DNA of 64,000 nt, taken from positions 1 through 64,000 of the forward strand of contig NZ_JASZYF010000008.1 of assembly GCF_030317115.1 (NCBI RefSeq), read 5' to 3'. The number at the start of each line of letters is the position of its first letter. The first letter of the stretch is position 1. The notes under the pieces are model-generated. The model saw only the letters and a program-made list of their open reading frames with translations. It did no database searches and was not told where the DNA came from. Of this stretch, positions 1-8,723 are shown piece after piece. The position numbers and the translations under genes were made by a program. The DNA comes from Variovorax gracilis (GTDB lineage Bacteria > Pseudomonadota > Gammaproteobacteria > Burkholderiales > Burkholderiaceae_C).

Positions 1-1
1 C

Positions 2-121
2 GTGTCGATCACGGTGAAGCTGATCAACCCGATCGCGATGGAAGAAGGCCTGCGCTTCGCCATCCGTGAAGGCGGCCGTACCGTCGGTTCGGGCGTCGTG
101 GCCAAGATCCTGGACATCTGA
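2..121 (+). CDS. tuf: Elongation factor Tu, C-terminal fragment
   Basis: The last 39 codons of EF-Tu, the GTPase that delivers aminoacyl-tRNA to the ribosome, run in from the left edge and end in TGA. The fragment carries the beta-barrel domain III tail ([13 protein letters not shown], then [15 protein letters not shown]), which is close to invariant in bacteria. It lies 23 bases upstream of rpsJ, the usual str-to-S10 order in betaproteobacteria. The GTPase domain is outside the window. Confidence 0.95.
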   Translation: MSITVKLINPIAMEEGLRFAIREGGRTVGSGVVAKILDI

Positions 122-144
122 TCCGGGCGCACAAAGGAATCACC

Positions 145-459
145 ATGGCCACCAAGCAAAAAATCCGCATCCGCCTCAAGGCGTTCGACTACAAGCTGAT
201 CGACCAGTCGGCAGCCGAAATCGTCGACACCGCCAAGCGCACCGGCGCGATCGTCAAGGGCCCGGTGCCCCTGCCGACCCGCATGAAGCGTTTCGACATC
301 CTGCGTTCGCCGCACGTCAACAAGACGAGCCGTGACCAGTTCGAGATTCGCACGCACCAGCGCCTGATGGACATCGTCGACCCGACCGACAAGACCGTGG
401 ACGCGCTGATGAAGCTCGACCTGCCGGCCGGCGTAGACGTCGAAATCAAGCTCCAGTAA
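145..459 (+). CDS. rpsJ: 30S ribosomal protein S10
   Basis: S10 (104 aa, the normal length) is part of the 30S head and also acts as NusE in transcription antitermination. The sequence has the typical S10 start ([17 protein letters not shown]) and the GPVPLPTR segment. A clear ribosome binding site (AAAGGA) precedes the ATG. In most proteobacteria rplC follows within a few dozen bases. Here a hairpin terminator follows immediately and rplC is about 2.5 kb away, so S10 is probably co-transcribed with tuf rather than with the rest of its operon. Confidence 0.98.
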   Translation: MATKQKIRIRLKAFDYKLIDQSAAEIVDTAKRTGAIVKGPVPLPTRMKRFDILRSPHVNKTSRDQFEIRTHQRLMDIVDPTDKTVDALMKLDLPAGVDVEIKLQ

Positions 460-477
460 GTACCTTTGCTTACCACC

Positions 478-515
478 AAAGCCCGATTGCAGCAGTGCAA
501 TCGGGCTTTGTTCTT
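478..515 (+). terminator. Hairpin terminator after rpsJ
   Basis: A perfect 13-bp inverted repeat (AAAGCCCGATTGC at 478-490, GCAATCGGGCTTT at 497-509) with a 6-base loop is followed by a T-rich run. It begins 18 bases after the rpsJ stop and resembles an intrinsic terminator, which would end the str/rpsJ transcript before the inserted genes. Confidence 0.8.
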
Positions 516-588
516 TGCCACGAACCTGTGGCATCCTAGATCCAAGACACAGCGGCCCCAGTGGCCGCTACGCAAACAAGGGCTCTGC

Positions 589-2193
589 ATGGTACGAATC
601 TGGTTATGGCGAGGATTGGCCTCGGCTGCCCTGACGCTGCTGGTGGCGTGCGGCGGCGGTGGAGGAGGTGGGAGCAATGCGTCGGCGCTGGGCTTGAGCG
701 GTGCCAATGTCTCGGGCGCAACGACGGTCACGCTCGATGGCGTCGCGACCTACGACTCGGTCCCCAATACGACGGGCGCCCTCATGTATGCCGCCACGGC
801 GCCAAAGCCGGTTCGGGGCGCCCTTGTGGAGATCGTCAACAACGTATCGTCGGCGATCCTGTCCACCACGACGACGGATTCCAACGGCGCCTACGCCGTT
901 TCCGTGCCCTCCAGCACGTCGGTGATCGTGCGGGTCAAGGCCCAGATGGTGCAGGGCGGCTCGGGCGCGACCTGGGATGTCAGCGTTCGGGACAACACCC
1001 AGGCGAATGCGATCTACGCCATGGAAACCCCGGCGTTCTCCACCGGCACGGCGGCGGGCACCCGCAATCTCCATGCGCCATCCGGCTGGGGCGGATCAAG
1101 CTACACCTCGGGCCGTACGGCGGCGCCTTTTGCCCTGCTCGACACCGTTTACGCCGCGCAGTCCAAGGTCTTGTCCGTGGCGCCGGCCGCGGTCTTCCCC
1201 GCGCTGCGCGTCTTCTGGAGCGTCAATAACGTGCCCGCGGACGGCAACCCCGCCCTGGGCCAGATCGGCACCACCTTCTTCACCGACGATGGCGGGACGC
1301 CGGCCATCTATGTCCTCGGGAAGGAAAACGTCGACACCGACGAGTACGACGCTTCGGTGGTCGCGCACGAATGGGGTCACTACTACCAGTCGGCGTTCAG
1401 TCGTGACGATTCGCCGGGCGGCAGCCATTCCATGACCGAAAGCCTGGATCGGCGCGTTGCCTTCTCGGAAGGCTGGGGCAATGCATGGTCAGGCATCGTG
1501 CTCGATCGCGGCAACTACACCGACGCGGTCGGGGTCAGACAGGCGCAAGGTTCCAATATCGACCTGACGACGGGTGCCAGTCCCAATCCGGGCTGGTATC
1601 GCGAGGCATCCATTCATTCCATCTTCTGGAAGCTGAACAGCGCGGTCGGGTTCAAGCCGATTCACGACACGCTGACCAGCGCGCAGTTCAAGAACGGCCT
1701 GGCCGTCACTTCCATCCACCCCTTCACCGCGGCGTTCGGCGCGGCTGCACCCGCAGGCAGTTCGGCCCTGGCGGGGCTTCTGTCCGCGCAGAGCATCAGC
1801 GCCGCCCCCAATGACCCGTTCGGGACGATGGAGACGAACAGCGGCGGCATCTCCGGGGTGGCGAACCCGATCCCGCTTTACCGGTCCGCCGCGGTGGGCG
1901 GAAGCACGTCTGCCTGCGTTACCAACCAGGCCGGTCCGGGCAACAAGCTCGGAGACTACGTGTATCTCCGGTTCGCTACGCCTTCGGCGCGCAACTACAC
2001 GATCACGGTGGCCGGCCCGGCGGGGTCGGACCCGGATTTCGTCGTCTACAGTGGCCGTCAGATTGCGGAGGCCAATGCCGTCAGCACGACGGAGACGAGC
2101 TCTGTCGGCCTGCCGGCCGGCGAAAGCGTTCTCGTCATCAACGACTTCAACAACTCCTCGGCAGCGACATGTTTCACCGTCACCATTCAATGA
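589..2193 (+). CDS. Putative zinc metallopeptidase lipoprotein
   Basis: A 534-aa exported protein. I chose ATG 589 because it opens a lipoprotein signal with lipobox LVAC (Cys21) and a glycine-rich linker; the frame also stays open upstream to 466. Residues about 74-120 look like a carboxypeptidase-regulatory or Ig-like fold (GALVEIVNN, then [11 protein letters not shown]). HEWGH at 260-264 is an HEXXH zinc motif, and FSEGWG puts a glutamate at 294, spaced as the third ligand of a gluzincin peptidase. The C-terminal ~100 residues resemble a pre-peptidase beta domain. It lies inside the S10 operon, after the rpsJ terminator. The substrate is unknown; metallopeptidase activity is inferred from motifs only. 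Confidence 0.75.
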   Translation: MVRIWLWRGLASAALTLLVACGGGGGGGSNASALGLSGANVSGATTVTLDGVATYDSVPNTTGALMYAATAPKPVRGALVEIVNNVSSAILSTTTTDSNGAYAVSVPSSTSVIVRVKAQMVQGGSGATWDVSVRDNTQANAIYAMETPAFSTGTAAGTRNLHAPSGWGGSSYTSGRTAAPFALLDTVYAAQSKVLSVAPAAVFPALRVFWSVNNVPADGNPALGQIGTTFFTDDGGTPAIYVLGKENVDTDEYDASVVAHEWGHYYQSAFSRDDSPGGSHSMTESLDRRVAFSEGWGNAWSGIVLDRGNYTDAVGVRQAQGSNIDLTTGASPNPGWYREASIHSIFWKLNSAVGFKPIHDTLTSAQFKNGLAVTSIHPFTAAFGAAAPAGSSALAGLLSAQSISAAPNDPFGTMETNSGGISGVANPIPLYRSAAVGGSTSACVTNQAGPGNKLGDYVYLRFATPSARNYTITVAGPAGSDPDFVVYSGRQIAEANAVSTTETSSVGLPAGESVLVINDFNNSSAATCFTVTIQ

Positions 2194-2741
2194 AGCGCGG
2201 GTTCGCGAACGCGGGACTTCGCGCCGGAGCCGGCGCGGTTGCATTGCTGTTGGCGCTTTGCGCCCATCATTCGGCCAGCGCCGACAGTGCGGGCCCTGCT
2301 GGCGCGACAAAGGCTGCGGGCGCGCCGGGCAAGATGAAGGCTGCCCCCATGAAAGGAAACGGTTCCGGCGTTGCCGTGCTGTTCCAGGTGAGCGACGCGA
2401 ACCCGCAGGTGGGAAAGGCCGTTCCCGTGACGCTGACCTTCGAGGGCATCACCGACCCGAACGGAGCCACGCTGCGGTTGACCGCCGACGGCGGCTTGTC
2501 GCTCGGGACGGGTGAGGTGACGCGCACCCTTCCCGCGGGCGGGCCCAGCACGTTGACCGTGGAAGTCGTGCCTGCGGCGGAAGGCGTGGGCTATCTTCAT
2601 GTCTTCACCACGCAATATGGCGCGTCCAGCGCGACGTCGATTCCGGTGCAGGTCGGGAAGGCATCGTCCGCGTTGCCCGCCAGCAAGGACCTCAAGCAGG
2701 GATCCGGCGGCGACAAGATCCTGCCGATGCCGGTGAAGTAA
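2190..2741 (+). CDS. Exported protein of unknown function
   Basis: I do not recognise a family. The ATG at 2190 overlaps the upstream stop (ATGA), so translation is probably coupled to the peptidase gene; an in-frame ATG at 2169 would add seven residues. The 183-aa product starts with a basic patch and a hydrophobic segment (RAGAGAVALLLALC) and a likely signal peptidase I site after ASA at about residue 31. The mature part has a beta-rich, Ig-like pattern (VPVTLTFEGI, VGYLHVFTTQ). Coupling suggests the two proteins act together in the cell envelope. Confidence 0.7.
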   Translation: MKRGFANAGLRAGAGAVALLLALCAHHSASADSAGPAGATKAAGAPGKMKAAPMKGNGSGVAVLFQVSDANPQVGKAVPVTLTFEGITDPNGATLRLTADGGLSLGTGEVTRTLPAGGPSTLTVEVVPAAEGVGYLHVFTTQYGASSATSIPVQVGKASSALPASKDLKQGSGGDKILPMPVK

Positions 2742-2772
2742 CGAGCTTCGTTCTTCGATCCCGGCAGGCCGC

Positions 2773-2802
2773 TTGCGCCGTTGCGTACTTGCGGGCTATA
2801 AT
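2773..2802 (+). promoter_or_regulatory. Sigma-70 promoter for the rplC operon
   Basis: TTGCGC at 2773-2778 and a perfect TATAAT at 2797-2802 are separated by 18 bases. The expected start lies near 2809, giving a leader of about 118 bases before rplC. Since rpsJ ends in its own terminator, this is the likely main promoter of the ten-gene ribosomal operon. Confidence 0.75.
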
Positions 2803-2878
2803 GTTTGGCTCTGCCCAAGTTGCGCTCGCCTGAGTGTTTCTTGCGCGGAACTTTATCAACCTTCTTCCGCATACCAAA

Positions 2879-2904
2879 CGCTGTCGCCAATTGAAGTGGC
2901 AGCG
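2879..2904 (+). promoter_or_regulatory. Candidate leader hairpin upstream of rplC
   Basis: CGCT/AGCG and GCCA/TGGC arms form a bulged stem-loop about 20 bases upstream of the rplC start. S10 operons are often autoregulated by L4 through leader RNA in gammaproteobacteria. Whether this element has that role is a guess. Confidence 0.25.
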
Positions 2905-2926
2905 GCGGGAGTTTTGGAGAAAACCA

Positions 2927-3607
2927 ATGAGTCTGAGCAACTCCCTCGGGTTGCTGGGCCGCAAGGTGGGGATGATGCGTCTCTTCACCGATGACGGGGA
3001 CGCAGTTCCTGTCACGGTGGTGGATGTGTCGAACAACCGCGTGACCCAGATCAAATCCCAAGAGAACGATGGCTACGTCGCACTGCAAGTGACGTTCGGT
3101 TCGCGCAAGGCATCGCGCGTGACCAAGCCCGAAGCCGGTCACCTCGCCAAGGCGGGTGTGGAAGCAGGCGAAATCATCCAGGAATTCCGCGTGACCGCCG
3201 ATACGGCCGGTCAGCACAAGGCTGGTGGCGTCATCGCCGCGGCCAGCGTGTTCGCGGTGGGCCAGAAGGTCGACGTGCAAGGCACCTCGATCGGCAAGGG
3301 CTACGCTGGCACCATCAAGCGCCACAACATGAGCTCGCAGCGCGCGTCGCACGGTAACAGCCGTTCGCACAACGTGCCCGGCTCGATCGGCATGGCGCAG
3401 GATCCCGGTCGCGTGTTCCCCGGCAAGCGTATGACGGGCCACCTCGGCGACGTCACCGTGACGACCCAGAACCTCGACGTGATCCGTATCGACGAAGCCC
3501 GTCAATTGCTCCTGATCAAGGGTGCGATTCCGGGTTCGAAGGGTGGCTTCGTCACCGTGCGTCCGGCTGTCAAGGCCAAGCCGCAAGCCGCTGAAGGAGC
3601 GAAGTAA
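2927..3607 (+). CDS. rplC: 50S ribosomal protein L3
   Basis: L3 (226 aa) is an early-assembling 23S rRNA binder. The ATG at 2927 follows GGAG by a good distance and opens the conserved N-terminus ([18 protein letters not shown]). An in-frame start at 2834 would add 31 unrelated residues and is rejected. The loop that reaches the peptidyl transferase centre is visible ([18 protein letters not shown]). The stop overlaps the rplD start by one base. This is the first gene of the main ribosomal operon here, and it lacks the usual upstream rpsJ partner. Confidence 0.97.
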   Translation: MSLSNSLGLLGRKVGMMRLFTDDGDAVPVTVVDVSNNRVTQIKSQENDGYVALQVTFGSRKASRVTKPEAGHLAKAGVEAGEIIQEFRVTADTAGQHKAGGVIAAASVFAVGQKVDVQGTSIGKGYAGTIKRHNMSSQRASHGNSRSHNVPGSIGMAQDPGRVFPGKRMTGHLGDVTVTTQNLDVIRIDEARQLLLIKGAIPGSKGGFVTVRPAVKAKPQAAEGAK

Positions 3608-4227
3608 TGGAACTCGAACTCCTGAACGAACAAGGCCAGGCCGCGTCGAAGTACGACGCCCCCGAGACCGTGTTCGGCCGTGACTACAACGAAGACCTGG
3701 TTCACCAGATCGTCGTCGCATTCCAGGCCAACGCCCGCCAAGGCACGCGCGCCCAGAAGGACCGCGAGCAGGTCAAGCACTCGACCAAGAAGCCTTTCAA
3801 GCAAAAGGGAACGGGCCGCGCCCGTGCCGGTATGACTTCCTCGCCGCTGTGGCGTGGGGGCGGCCGCATTTTCCCGAACATGCCCGACGAAAACTTCTCG
3901 CAGAAGATCAACAAGAAGATGTACCGCGCCGGCATGGCGTCCATCTTCTCGCAGCTCGCTCGTGAAGGCCGTCTGGCCGTGGTCGATTCCATCAAGGTCG
4001 ACTCGCCCAAGACCAAGGCGCTGGCCGCCAAGTTCAAGGCGATGAATCTCGAGTCCGTGCTCGTGATCGCCGAGGAAGTCGACGAGAACCTGTATCTGGC
4101 CTCGCGCAACCTGGTGAACGTGCTCGTGGTCGAGCCGCGTTATGCCGATCCGGTGTCGCTGGTCCACTACAAGAAGGTGCTGGTCACCAAGGGTGCCGTC
4201 GACAAGCTCAAGGAGATGTTCGCATGA
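3607..4227 (+). CDS. rplD: 50S ribosomal protein L4
   Basis: L4 (206 aa) binds 23S rRNA, lines the peptide exit tunnel and in enterobacteria represses the S10 operon. The tunnel-loop region is clear ([15 protein letters not shown], then [13 protein letters not shown]). The ATG overlaps the rplC stop in TAATG, and the TGA is overlapped by rplW, so the three genes are translationally coupled. Length matches the family. Confidence 0.97.
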   Translation: MELELLNEQGQAASKYDAPETVFGRDYNEDLVHQIVVAFQANARQGTRAQKDREQVKHSTKKPFKQKGTGRARAGMTSSPLWRGGGRIFPNMPDENFSQKINKKMYRAGMASIFSQLAREGRLAVVDSIKVDSPKTKALAAKFKAMNLESVLVIAEEVDENLYLASRNLVNVLVVEPRYADPVSLVHYKKVLVTKGAVDKLKEMFA

Positions 4228-4559
4228 GCCGCATGAACCCTACTCCCGCACAACGTCAGTTCGACGAAGGTCGCCTGATGAACGTGCTGGTCGCCCCGAT
4301 CGTGTCCGAGAAGGCCACGATGGTCGGCGAGAAGTCGAATGCCGTCACCTTCAAGGTGCTGCAAGACGCCACCAAGCCCGAGATCAAGGCCGCTGTTGAA
4401 CTGATGTTCAAGGTCGAAGTCCAGGGCGTGTCGGTGCTCAACACCAAGGGCAAGACCAAGCGCTTCGGCAAGTCCGTCGGCCGCCGCGACAACGTTCGCA
4501 AGGCCTATGTGACGCTGAAGGCTGGTCAAGAGCTCAACCTCGTCGGGGAAGGCGCTTAA
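4224..4559 (+). CDS. rplW: 50S ribosomal protein L23
   Basis: L23 (111 aa) sits at the tunnel exit and docks trigger factor and SRP. The core shows [16 protein letters not shown] and the rRNA-binding loop [16 protein letters not shown]. The first ATG overlaps the rplD stop (ATGA). A second in-frame ATG three codons later is also possible. The short N-terminal extension before LMNVL is modest and not unusual for this order. Confidence 0.96.
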   Translation: MSRMNPTPAQRQFDEGRLMNVLVAPIVSEKATMVGEKSNAVTFKVLQDATKPEIKAAVELMFKVEVQGVSVLNTKGKTKRFGKSVGRRDNVRKAYVTLKAGQELNLVGEGA

Positions 4560-4561
4560 TC

Positions 4562-5386
4562 ATGGCCGTCATCAAGATGAAACCCACTTCGCCGGGCCAA
4601 CGCGGCGCGGTGAAGATCTCGCGGGACCACCTGTACAAGGGTGCGCCGCACGCAGCCCTGCTGGAACCCCAGTTCCAGAAGGCCGGCCGCAACAACAACG
4701 GTCACATCACGACCCGTCACAAGGGTGGTGGCCACAAGCACCACTACCGCGTGGTGGACTTCGTGCGCAACAAGGACGGCATCCCGGCCAAGGTCGAACG
4801 CATCGAGTACGACCCGAACCGCACCGCCCACATCGCGCTCGTGTGCTACGCCGACGGCGAGCGCCGCTACATCATCGCCCCGCGCGGTCTGGAAGCCGGT
4901 GCAACGCTGCTGAGCGGTTCGGAAGCCCCGATCCGCGCCGGCAACACGCTGCCGATCCGCAACATTCCCGTGGGTTCGACGATCCACTGCATCGAACTGC
5001 AACCCGGCAAGGGTGCGCAGATCGCCCGCTCGGCCGGTACCTCGGCCACGCTGCTGGCCCGTGAAGGCGTCTACGCCCAGGTCCGCATGCGTTCGGGCGA
5101 AGTCCGCCGCGTGCACGTCGAGTGCCGCGCGACCATCGGTGAAGTCGCCAACGAAGAACACAGCCTGCGCCAACTCGGCAAGGCCGGTGTGAAGCGCTGG
5201 ATGGGTATCCGCCCGACCGTTCGCGGCGTGGTGATGAACCCGGTCGACCACCCGCACGGTGGTGGCGAAGGCAAGACCGGCGAAGGCCGCCATCCTGTCG
5301 ACCCGTGGGGCAACCTGACCAAGGGTTATCGCACCCGTAACAACAAGCGCACGCAGGTCTTCATCGTGTCGCGTCGCAAGAAGTAA
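4562..5386 (+). CDS. rplB: 50S ribosomal protein L2
   Basis: L2 (274 aa) is one of the most conserved ribosomal proteins and is needed for subunit association and the peptidyl transferase centre. The N-terminal OB-fold region ([20 protein letters not shown]) and the C-terminal [17 protein letters not shown] motif with its key histidine are intact. The start is two bases after the rplW stop. Full length for the family. Confidence 0.98.
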   Translation: MAVIKMKPTSPGQRGAVKISRDHLYKGAPHAALLEPQFQKAGRNNNGHITTRHKGGGHKHHYRVVDFVRNKDGIPAKVERIEYDPNRTAHIALVCYADGERRYIIAPRGLEAGATLLSGSEAPIRAGNTLPIRNIPVGSTIHCIELQPGKGAQIARSAGTSATLLAREGVYAQVRMRSGEVRRVHVECRATIGEVANEEHSLRQLGKAGVKRWMGIRPTVRGVVMNPVDHPHGGGEGKTGEGRHPVDPWGNLTKGYRTRNNKRTQVFIVSRRKK

Positions 5387-5396
5387 GGGTTAGCAA

Positions 5397-5675
5397 ATGA
5401 CTCGCTCTCTCAAAAAGGGTCCGTTCGTCGACCACCACCTCGTGGCCAAGGCCGACAAGGCCGTGACGACCAAGGACAAGAAGCCGATCAAGACCTGGTC
5501 GCGTCGCTCGATGGTCCTGCCCGAGTTCATCGGCCTGACCATTGCCGTGCACAACGGCAAGCAGCACGTGCCCGTGTACATCACCGACCAGATGGTTGGC
5601 CACAAGCTCGGCGAATTTGCGCTCACGCGCACGTTCAAGGGGCACCCCGCGGACAAGAAAGTCCAGAAGAAGTAA
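5397..5675 (+). CDS. rpsS: 30S ribosomal protein S19
   Basis: S19 (92 aa) lies in the 30S head and contacts S13 and the A-site region. The start ([15 protein letters not shown]) and the middle ([18 protein letters not shown]) match the family closely. It sits ten bases after rplB and ten before rplV in the standard operon order, and length is normal. Confidence 0.98.
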   Translation: MTRSLKKGPFVDHHLVAKADKAVTTKDKKPIKTWSRRSMVLPEFIGLTIAVHNGKQHVPVYITDQMVGHKLGEFALTRTFKGHPADKKVQKK

Positions 5676-5684
5676 GGAACGACC

Positions 5685-6017
5685 ATGTCTGAAACACGTG
5701 CAGTCCTCCGCGGCGTCCGCCTTTCGGTCGACAAGGGCCGTCTGGTCGCCGACCTGATCCGCGGCAAGAAGGTCGATCAAGCGCTCAACATCCTGCAATT
5801 CACGCAGAAGAAGGCCGCTGTGATCGTGAAGAAGGTGCTCGAGTCGGCGATTGCCAACGCCGAGCACAACGACGGTGCCGACATCGACGAACTGAAGGTC
5901 AAGACCATCTACGTCGAGCAAGGCGCCACGCTCAAGCGCTTCACCGCGCGCGCCAAGGGTCGCGGCAATCGCATCAGCAAGCCCACGTGCCATGTGTACG
6001 TGACGGTTGGCAACTAA
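5685..6017 (+). CDS. rplV: 50S ribosomal protein L22
   Basis: L22 (110 aa) lines the exit tunnel opposite L4; its beta-hairpin governs macrolide access. The sequence shows [18 protein letters not shown] and the hairpin region ([19 protein letters not shown]). A GGAA ribosome binding site precedes the ATG. Normal length and position between rpsS and rpsC. Confidence 0.98.
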   Translation: MSETRAVLRGVRLSVDKGRLVADLIRGKKVDQALNILQFTQKKAAVIVKKVLESAIANAEHNDGADIDELKVKTIYVEQGATLKRFTARAKGRGNRISKPTCHVYVTVGN

Positions 6018-6033
6018 TAGGCCTGGAAGAAAT

Positions 6034-6954
6034 ATGGGACAGAAAATCCACCCAACCGGCTTCCGCCTTGCGGTCAGCCGTAACTGGTCCAGCCGCTGGT
6101 ACGCAAGCAACCGCGACTTCGCCGGCATGCTGGCCGAAGACATCAAGGTGCGCGAGTACCTGAAGAAGAAGCTCAAGAACGCATCCGTTTCGCGCGTGCT
6201 GATCGAGCGTCCCGCCAAGAACGCCCGCATCACGATTTACTCGGCACGTCCGGGCGTCGTGATCGGCAAGAAGGGCGAAGACATCGAGAACCTCAAGCGT
6301 GAACTCGGTCGCCAGCTCGGCGTGCCGGTCGCGGTCAACATCGAAGAAGTGCGCAAGCCCGAAATCGATGCCCAACTGATCGCCGACAGCATCACGCAGC
6401 AGCTCGAAAAGCGGATCATGTTCCGCCGCGCCATGAAGCGTGCGATGCAGAACGCCATGCGTCTGGGTGCCCAGGGCATCAAGATCATGTCGGCTGGTCG
6501 CCTGAACGGCATCGAAATCGCGCGTACCGAGTGGTACCGCGAAGGTCGCGTGCCGCTTCACACGCTGCGCGCCGACATCGACTACGGCACCTCGGAAGCC
6601 AAGACCACCTACGGCGTCATCGGCGTCAAGGTCTGGGTGTACAAGGGCGACACGCTGGGTCGCAACGACCTGCCGGCCGTCGAAACGCCGCGTCCTGACG
6701 AAGAGCGTCGCCCGCGCGGCCCGCGTCGCGATGGCCGCCCTGGTGGCGACCGTCCCGGCTCTGACCGCCGTGGCCCGCGCGCCGGTGCCCGTGGTCCGAT
6801 CGGCGGCAACGTCGCTCCGGCCGATGGCAGCGACAAGCCCGCAGAAGCCACTGGCGCCGCCCCTGCGGCTCCGGGTGCAGACTCGAAACCCGCCGTTAAG
6901 CGCGTCCGCAAAGCCGCGCCAGCTGCAGCAGCTGACGGTGCCAAGACCGAGTGA
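6034..6954 (+). CDS. rpsC: 30S ribosomal protein S3 with long C-terminal tail
   Basis: S3 forms the mRNA entry site and has helicase activity with S4 and S5. I chose ATG 6034 ([16 protein letters not shown]), the family's usual N-terminus, not the in-frame start at 6007. The KH domain GXXG loop is GKKG at 78-81. At 306 aa it is about 70 residues longer than the E. coli protein. The extra part, from about residue 215, is rich in Arg, Pro, Gly and Ala ([17 protein letters not shown]) and ends in an Ala/Lys-rich stretch. The tail is likely disordered and RNA-binding. Confidence 0.97.
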   Translation: MGQKIHPTGFRLAVSRNWSSRWYASNRDFAGMLAEDIKVREYLKKKLKNASVSRVLIERPAKNARITIYSARPGVVIGKKGEDIENLKRELGRQLGVPVAVNIEEVRKPEIDAQLIADSITQQLEKRIMFRRAMKRAMQNAMRLGAQGIKIMSAGRLNGIEIARTEWYREGRVPLHTLRADIDYGTSEAKTTYGVIGVKVWVYKGDTLGRNDLPAVETPRPDEERRPRGPRRDGRPGGDRPGSDRRGPRAGARGPIGGNVAPADGSDKPAEATGAAPAAPGADSKPAVKRVRKAAPAAAADGAKTE

Positions 6955-6982
6955 TCGGTCTTAGAACTACGGAGTAATAAAC

Positions 6983-7399
6983 ATGCTGCAACCTGCACGC
7001 AGAAAGTTCCGCAAGGAACAAAAGGGCCGCAACACCGGCATCGCGACCCGCGGCAACGCGGTGTCGTTCGGTGACTTCGGCCTGAAGTCGATCGACCGCG
7101 GCCGTCTCACGGCCCGTCAGATCGAAGCCGCACGTCGCGCGATCTCGCGTCACGTCAAGCGCGGTGGCCGCATCTGGATTCGTGTGTTCCCCGACAAGCC
7201 GATCTCCCACAAGCCCGCAGAAGTGCGGATGGGTAACGGCAAGGGCAACCCCGAGTACTACGTCGCCGAAATCCAGCCTGGCAAGGTGATCTACGAGATC
7301 GTCGGCGTTCCCGAAGAACTGGCTCGCGAGGCGTTCCGCCTGGCCGCTGCCAAGCTGCCGCTGCGTACGACCTTCGTCGCTCGCCAGCTCGGCGCCTGA
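6983..7399 (+). CDS. rplP: 50S ribosomal protein L16
   Basis: L16 (138 aa) stabilises the A-site and the central protuberance. [17 protein letters not shown] and the [19 protein letters not shown] segment are diagnostic. The tail [18 protein letters not shown] is also conserved. It follows rpsC after 28 bases with a GGAG-type binding site. Normal length. Confidence 0.98.
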   Translation: MLQPARRKFRKEQKGRNTGIATRGNAVSFGDFGLKSIDRGRLTARQIEAARRAISRHVKRGGRIWIRVFPDKPISHKPAEVRMGNGKGNPEYYVAEIQPGKVIYEIVGVPEELAREAFRLAAAKLPLRTTFVARQLGA

Positions 7400-7413
7400 T
7401 CGAGGAGAACACC

Positions 7414-7665
7414 ATGGCAACACGTAAGAAGAAGGAAGTCGCGGCCACGGCCAAGACTTCGAAGGCTGCCGAGCTGCGCAACAAGGACGTTGCGGGCCTG
7501 CAGACCGAAATCAAGGATCTGCAGAAGGCCCATTTCGGCCTGCGCATGCAGAAGGCCACGCAACAGCTGTCGAACACCTCGACGCTGCGCGTGACACGCC
7601 GCGACATCGCTCGCGCCAAGACCATTCTTGCTCAGAAGCAGCAAGAAGCCCAAGCCGCCAAGTGA
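7414..7665 (+). CDS. rpmC: 50S ribosomal protein L29 with N-terminal extension
   Basis: L29 sits near the tunnel exit beside L23. The family core begins at [17 protein letters not shown] and ends near LAQKQQEAQ, about 65 residues. Here a lysine- and alanine-rich stretch of about 16 residues precedes it, giving 83 aa. GAGGAG lies just upstream of the ATG and there is no internal ATG near the core, so the extension appears genuine. It lies 14 bases after rplP. Confidence 0.95.
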   Translation: MATRKKKEVAATAKTSKAAELRNKDVAGLQTEIKDLQKAHFGLRMQKATQQLSNTSTLRVTRRDIARAKTILAQKQQEAQAAK

Positions 7666-7674
7666 GGAGTGAAC

Positions 7675-7944
7675 ATGACGGAAGCTAAAAAATCCCTCAA
7701 GCGCACCTTGATCGGCAAGGTGGTCAGCGACAAGCGTGAAAAGACCGTGACCGTGCTGGTCGAGCGTCGTGTGAAGCACGAGCTCTACGGCAAGATCGTG
7801 GCCAAGACCAGCAAGTACCACGCCCATGACGAAAAGGGCGAGTACAAGCTGGGCGATACCATCGAAATCACCGAAAGCCGGCCGATTTCGAAGTCGAAGA
7901 ACTGGGTCGTGACCCGGTTGGTCGAAAAGGCCGTTCTGGTCTGA
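7675..7944 (+). CDS. rpsQ: 30S ribosomal protein S17
   Basis: S17 (89 aa) is a primary 16S rRNA-binding OB-fold protein. [19 protein letters not shown] and [17 protein letters not shown] mark the family. I prefer ATG 7675 because GAGGAG at 7664-7669 is spaced correctly for it; GTG 7669 would overlap that site. It is the last gene of this ribosomal operon and is followed by a strong terminator, so the spc genes (rplN onward) are not contiguous here. Confidence 0.97.
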   Translation: MTEAKKSLKRTLIGKVVSDKREKTVTVLVERRVKHELYGKIVAKTSKYHAHDEKGEYKLGDTIEITESRPISKSKNWVVTRLVEKAVLV

Positions 7945-7972
7945 TCCCAGGCGCTACAGCCCTTTCAAAAAC

Positions 7973-7999
7973 GGCCCACAATGTGGGCCTTTTTTCTTT
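7973..7999 (+). terminator. Intrinsic terminator after rpsQ
   Basis: GGCCCAC (7973-7979) pairs with GTGGGCC (7983-7989) and is followed by six T residues and a further T-rich run. This is a textbook rho-independent terminator that closes the ribosomal operon 28 bases after rpsQ. The next gene's ribosome binding site starts just after the T run. Confidence 0.9.
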
Positions 8000-8012
8000 T
8001 TAGGAGCAATAG

Positions 8013-8519
8013 ATGATCAAAGTTGGCGACACCCTTCCCCCGGCGACCCTGCAGGAGTATTCCGAGGTCGAAGGCGAGGGTTGCAGCATCGGCCCGAACG
8101 CGGTCGACGTGACCAAGGCTGCAGCTGGAAAGACCATTGCGCTGTTCGCGCTGCCCGGTGCCTTCACGCCCACCTGCTCCGCCAAGCACGTGCCGGGCTA
8201 TGTCCAGCACTTCGAGGATTTCAAAGCCGCAGGCGTCGACGAAATCTGGTGCGTCAGCGTCAACGACGCCTTCGTCATGGGCGCATGGGCCCGCGATCAG
8301 AAGACCGGCACCAAGGTCCGCATGCTCGCCGACGGCAGCGGCGCCTTCGCGAACGCCACCGGCCTCACCCTCGACCTGACCGCACGCGGCATGGGCGTGC
8401 GCAGCAATCGCTATTCGATGCTCGTGAAGGACGGCAAGGTCGCGACCCTCAATGTCGAAGGTCCCGGCAAGTTCGAAGTCAGCGACGCCGACACCTTGCT
8501 CGCCCAAGCAAAAGCGTAG
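8013..8519 (+). CDS. Peroxiredoxin (Prx5 type)
   Basis: A 168-aa thiol peroxidase that reduces hydrogen peroxide and organic hydroperoxides. The PGAFTPTCSAKHVPG motif places the peroxidatic cysteine at residue 55, with Thr52 in the usual place; Cys24 and Cys80 are other thiols that could resolve it. FVMGAWA and the length are typical of Prx5/AhpE-like enzymes, which use glutathione/glutaredoxin or thioredoxin. TAGGAG precedes the ATG. It stands alone between the ribosomal terminator and a tandem repeat, so it is probably transcribed separately. Confidence 0.93.
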   Translation: MIKVGDTLPPATLQEYSEVEGEGCSIGPNAVDVTKAAAGKTIALFALPGAFTPTCSAKHVPGYVQHFEDFKAAGVDEIWCVSVNDAFVMGAWARDQKTGTKVRMLADGSGAFANATGLTLDLTARGMGVRSNRYSMLVKDGKVATLNVEGPGKFEVSDADTLLAQAKA

Positions 8520-8537
8520 CCCCGCGCCGCTGATGTC

Positions 8538-8628
8538 GGAACACCGCGGAACCAGCTTCGCTGGGCCGCCGGTGTTGCCCCCGGCAGGGGGTAGGCGGCC
8601 ACACGAAGTGGGCGAGCCTGGGGGCGAG
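8538..8628 (-). repeat. Stop-adjacent repeat, copy A
   Basis: One of two tandem 91-bp copies with a 95-bp period. Read on the minus strand it begins CTCGCCCCCAGGCTCG and contains self-complementary arms CCCCCTGCCGGGGG and CCAGCGAAGCTGG inside an outer AACACC/GGTGTT stem. It lies distal to copy B relative to the GNAT gene and is almost identical to it. Confidence 0.9.
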
Positions 8629-8632
8629 TTCA

Positions 8633-8723
8633 GGAACACCGCGGAACCAGCTTCGCTGGGCCGCCGGTGTTGCCCCCGGCAGGGGGTAGGCGGCCACACG
8701 AAGTGGGCGAGCCTGGGGGTGAG
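8633..8723 (-). repeat. Stop-adjacent repeat, copy B
   Basis: Its minus-strand start at 8723 touches the TAG stop (8724-8726) of the GNAT gene with no intervening base. It is the same element as copies C to F elsewhere in the window and is separated from copy A by four bases. Being palindromic between two convergent genes, it could form RNA hairpins at both 3' ends. Confidence 0.9.

Noticed and set aside
8538..8723. CRISPR-like tandem repeat
   Set aside because: Only two copies, with a four-base gap and no variable spacers; single copies of the same element occur elsewhere in the window.
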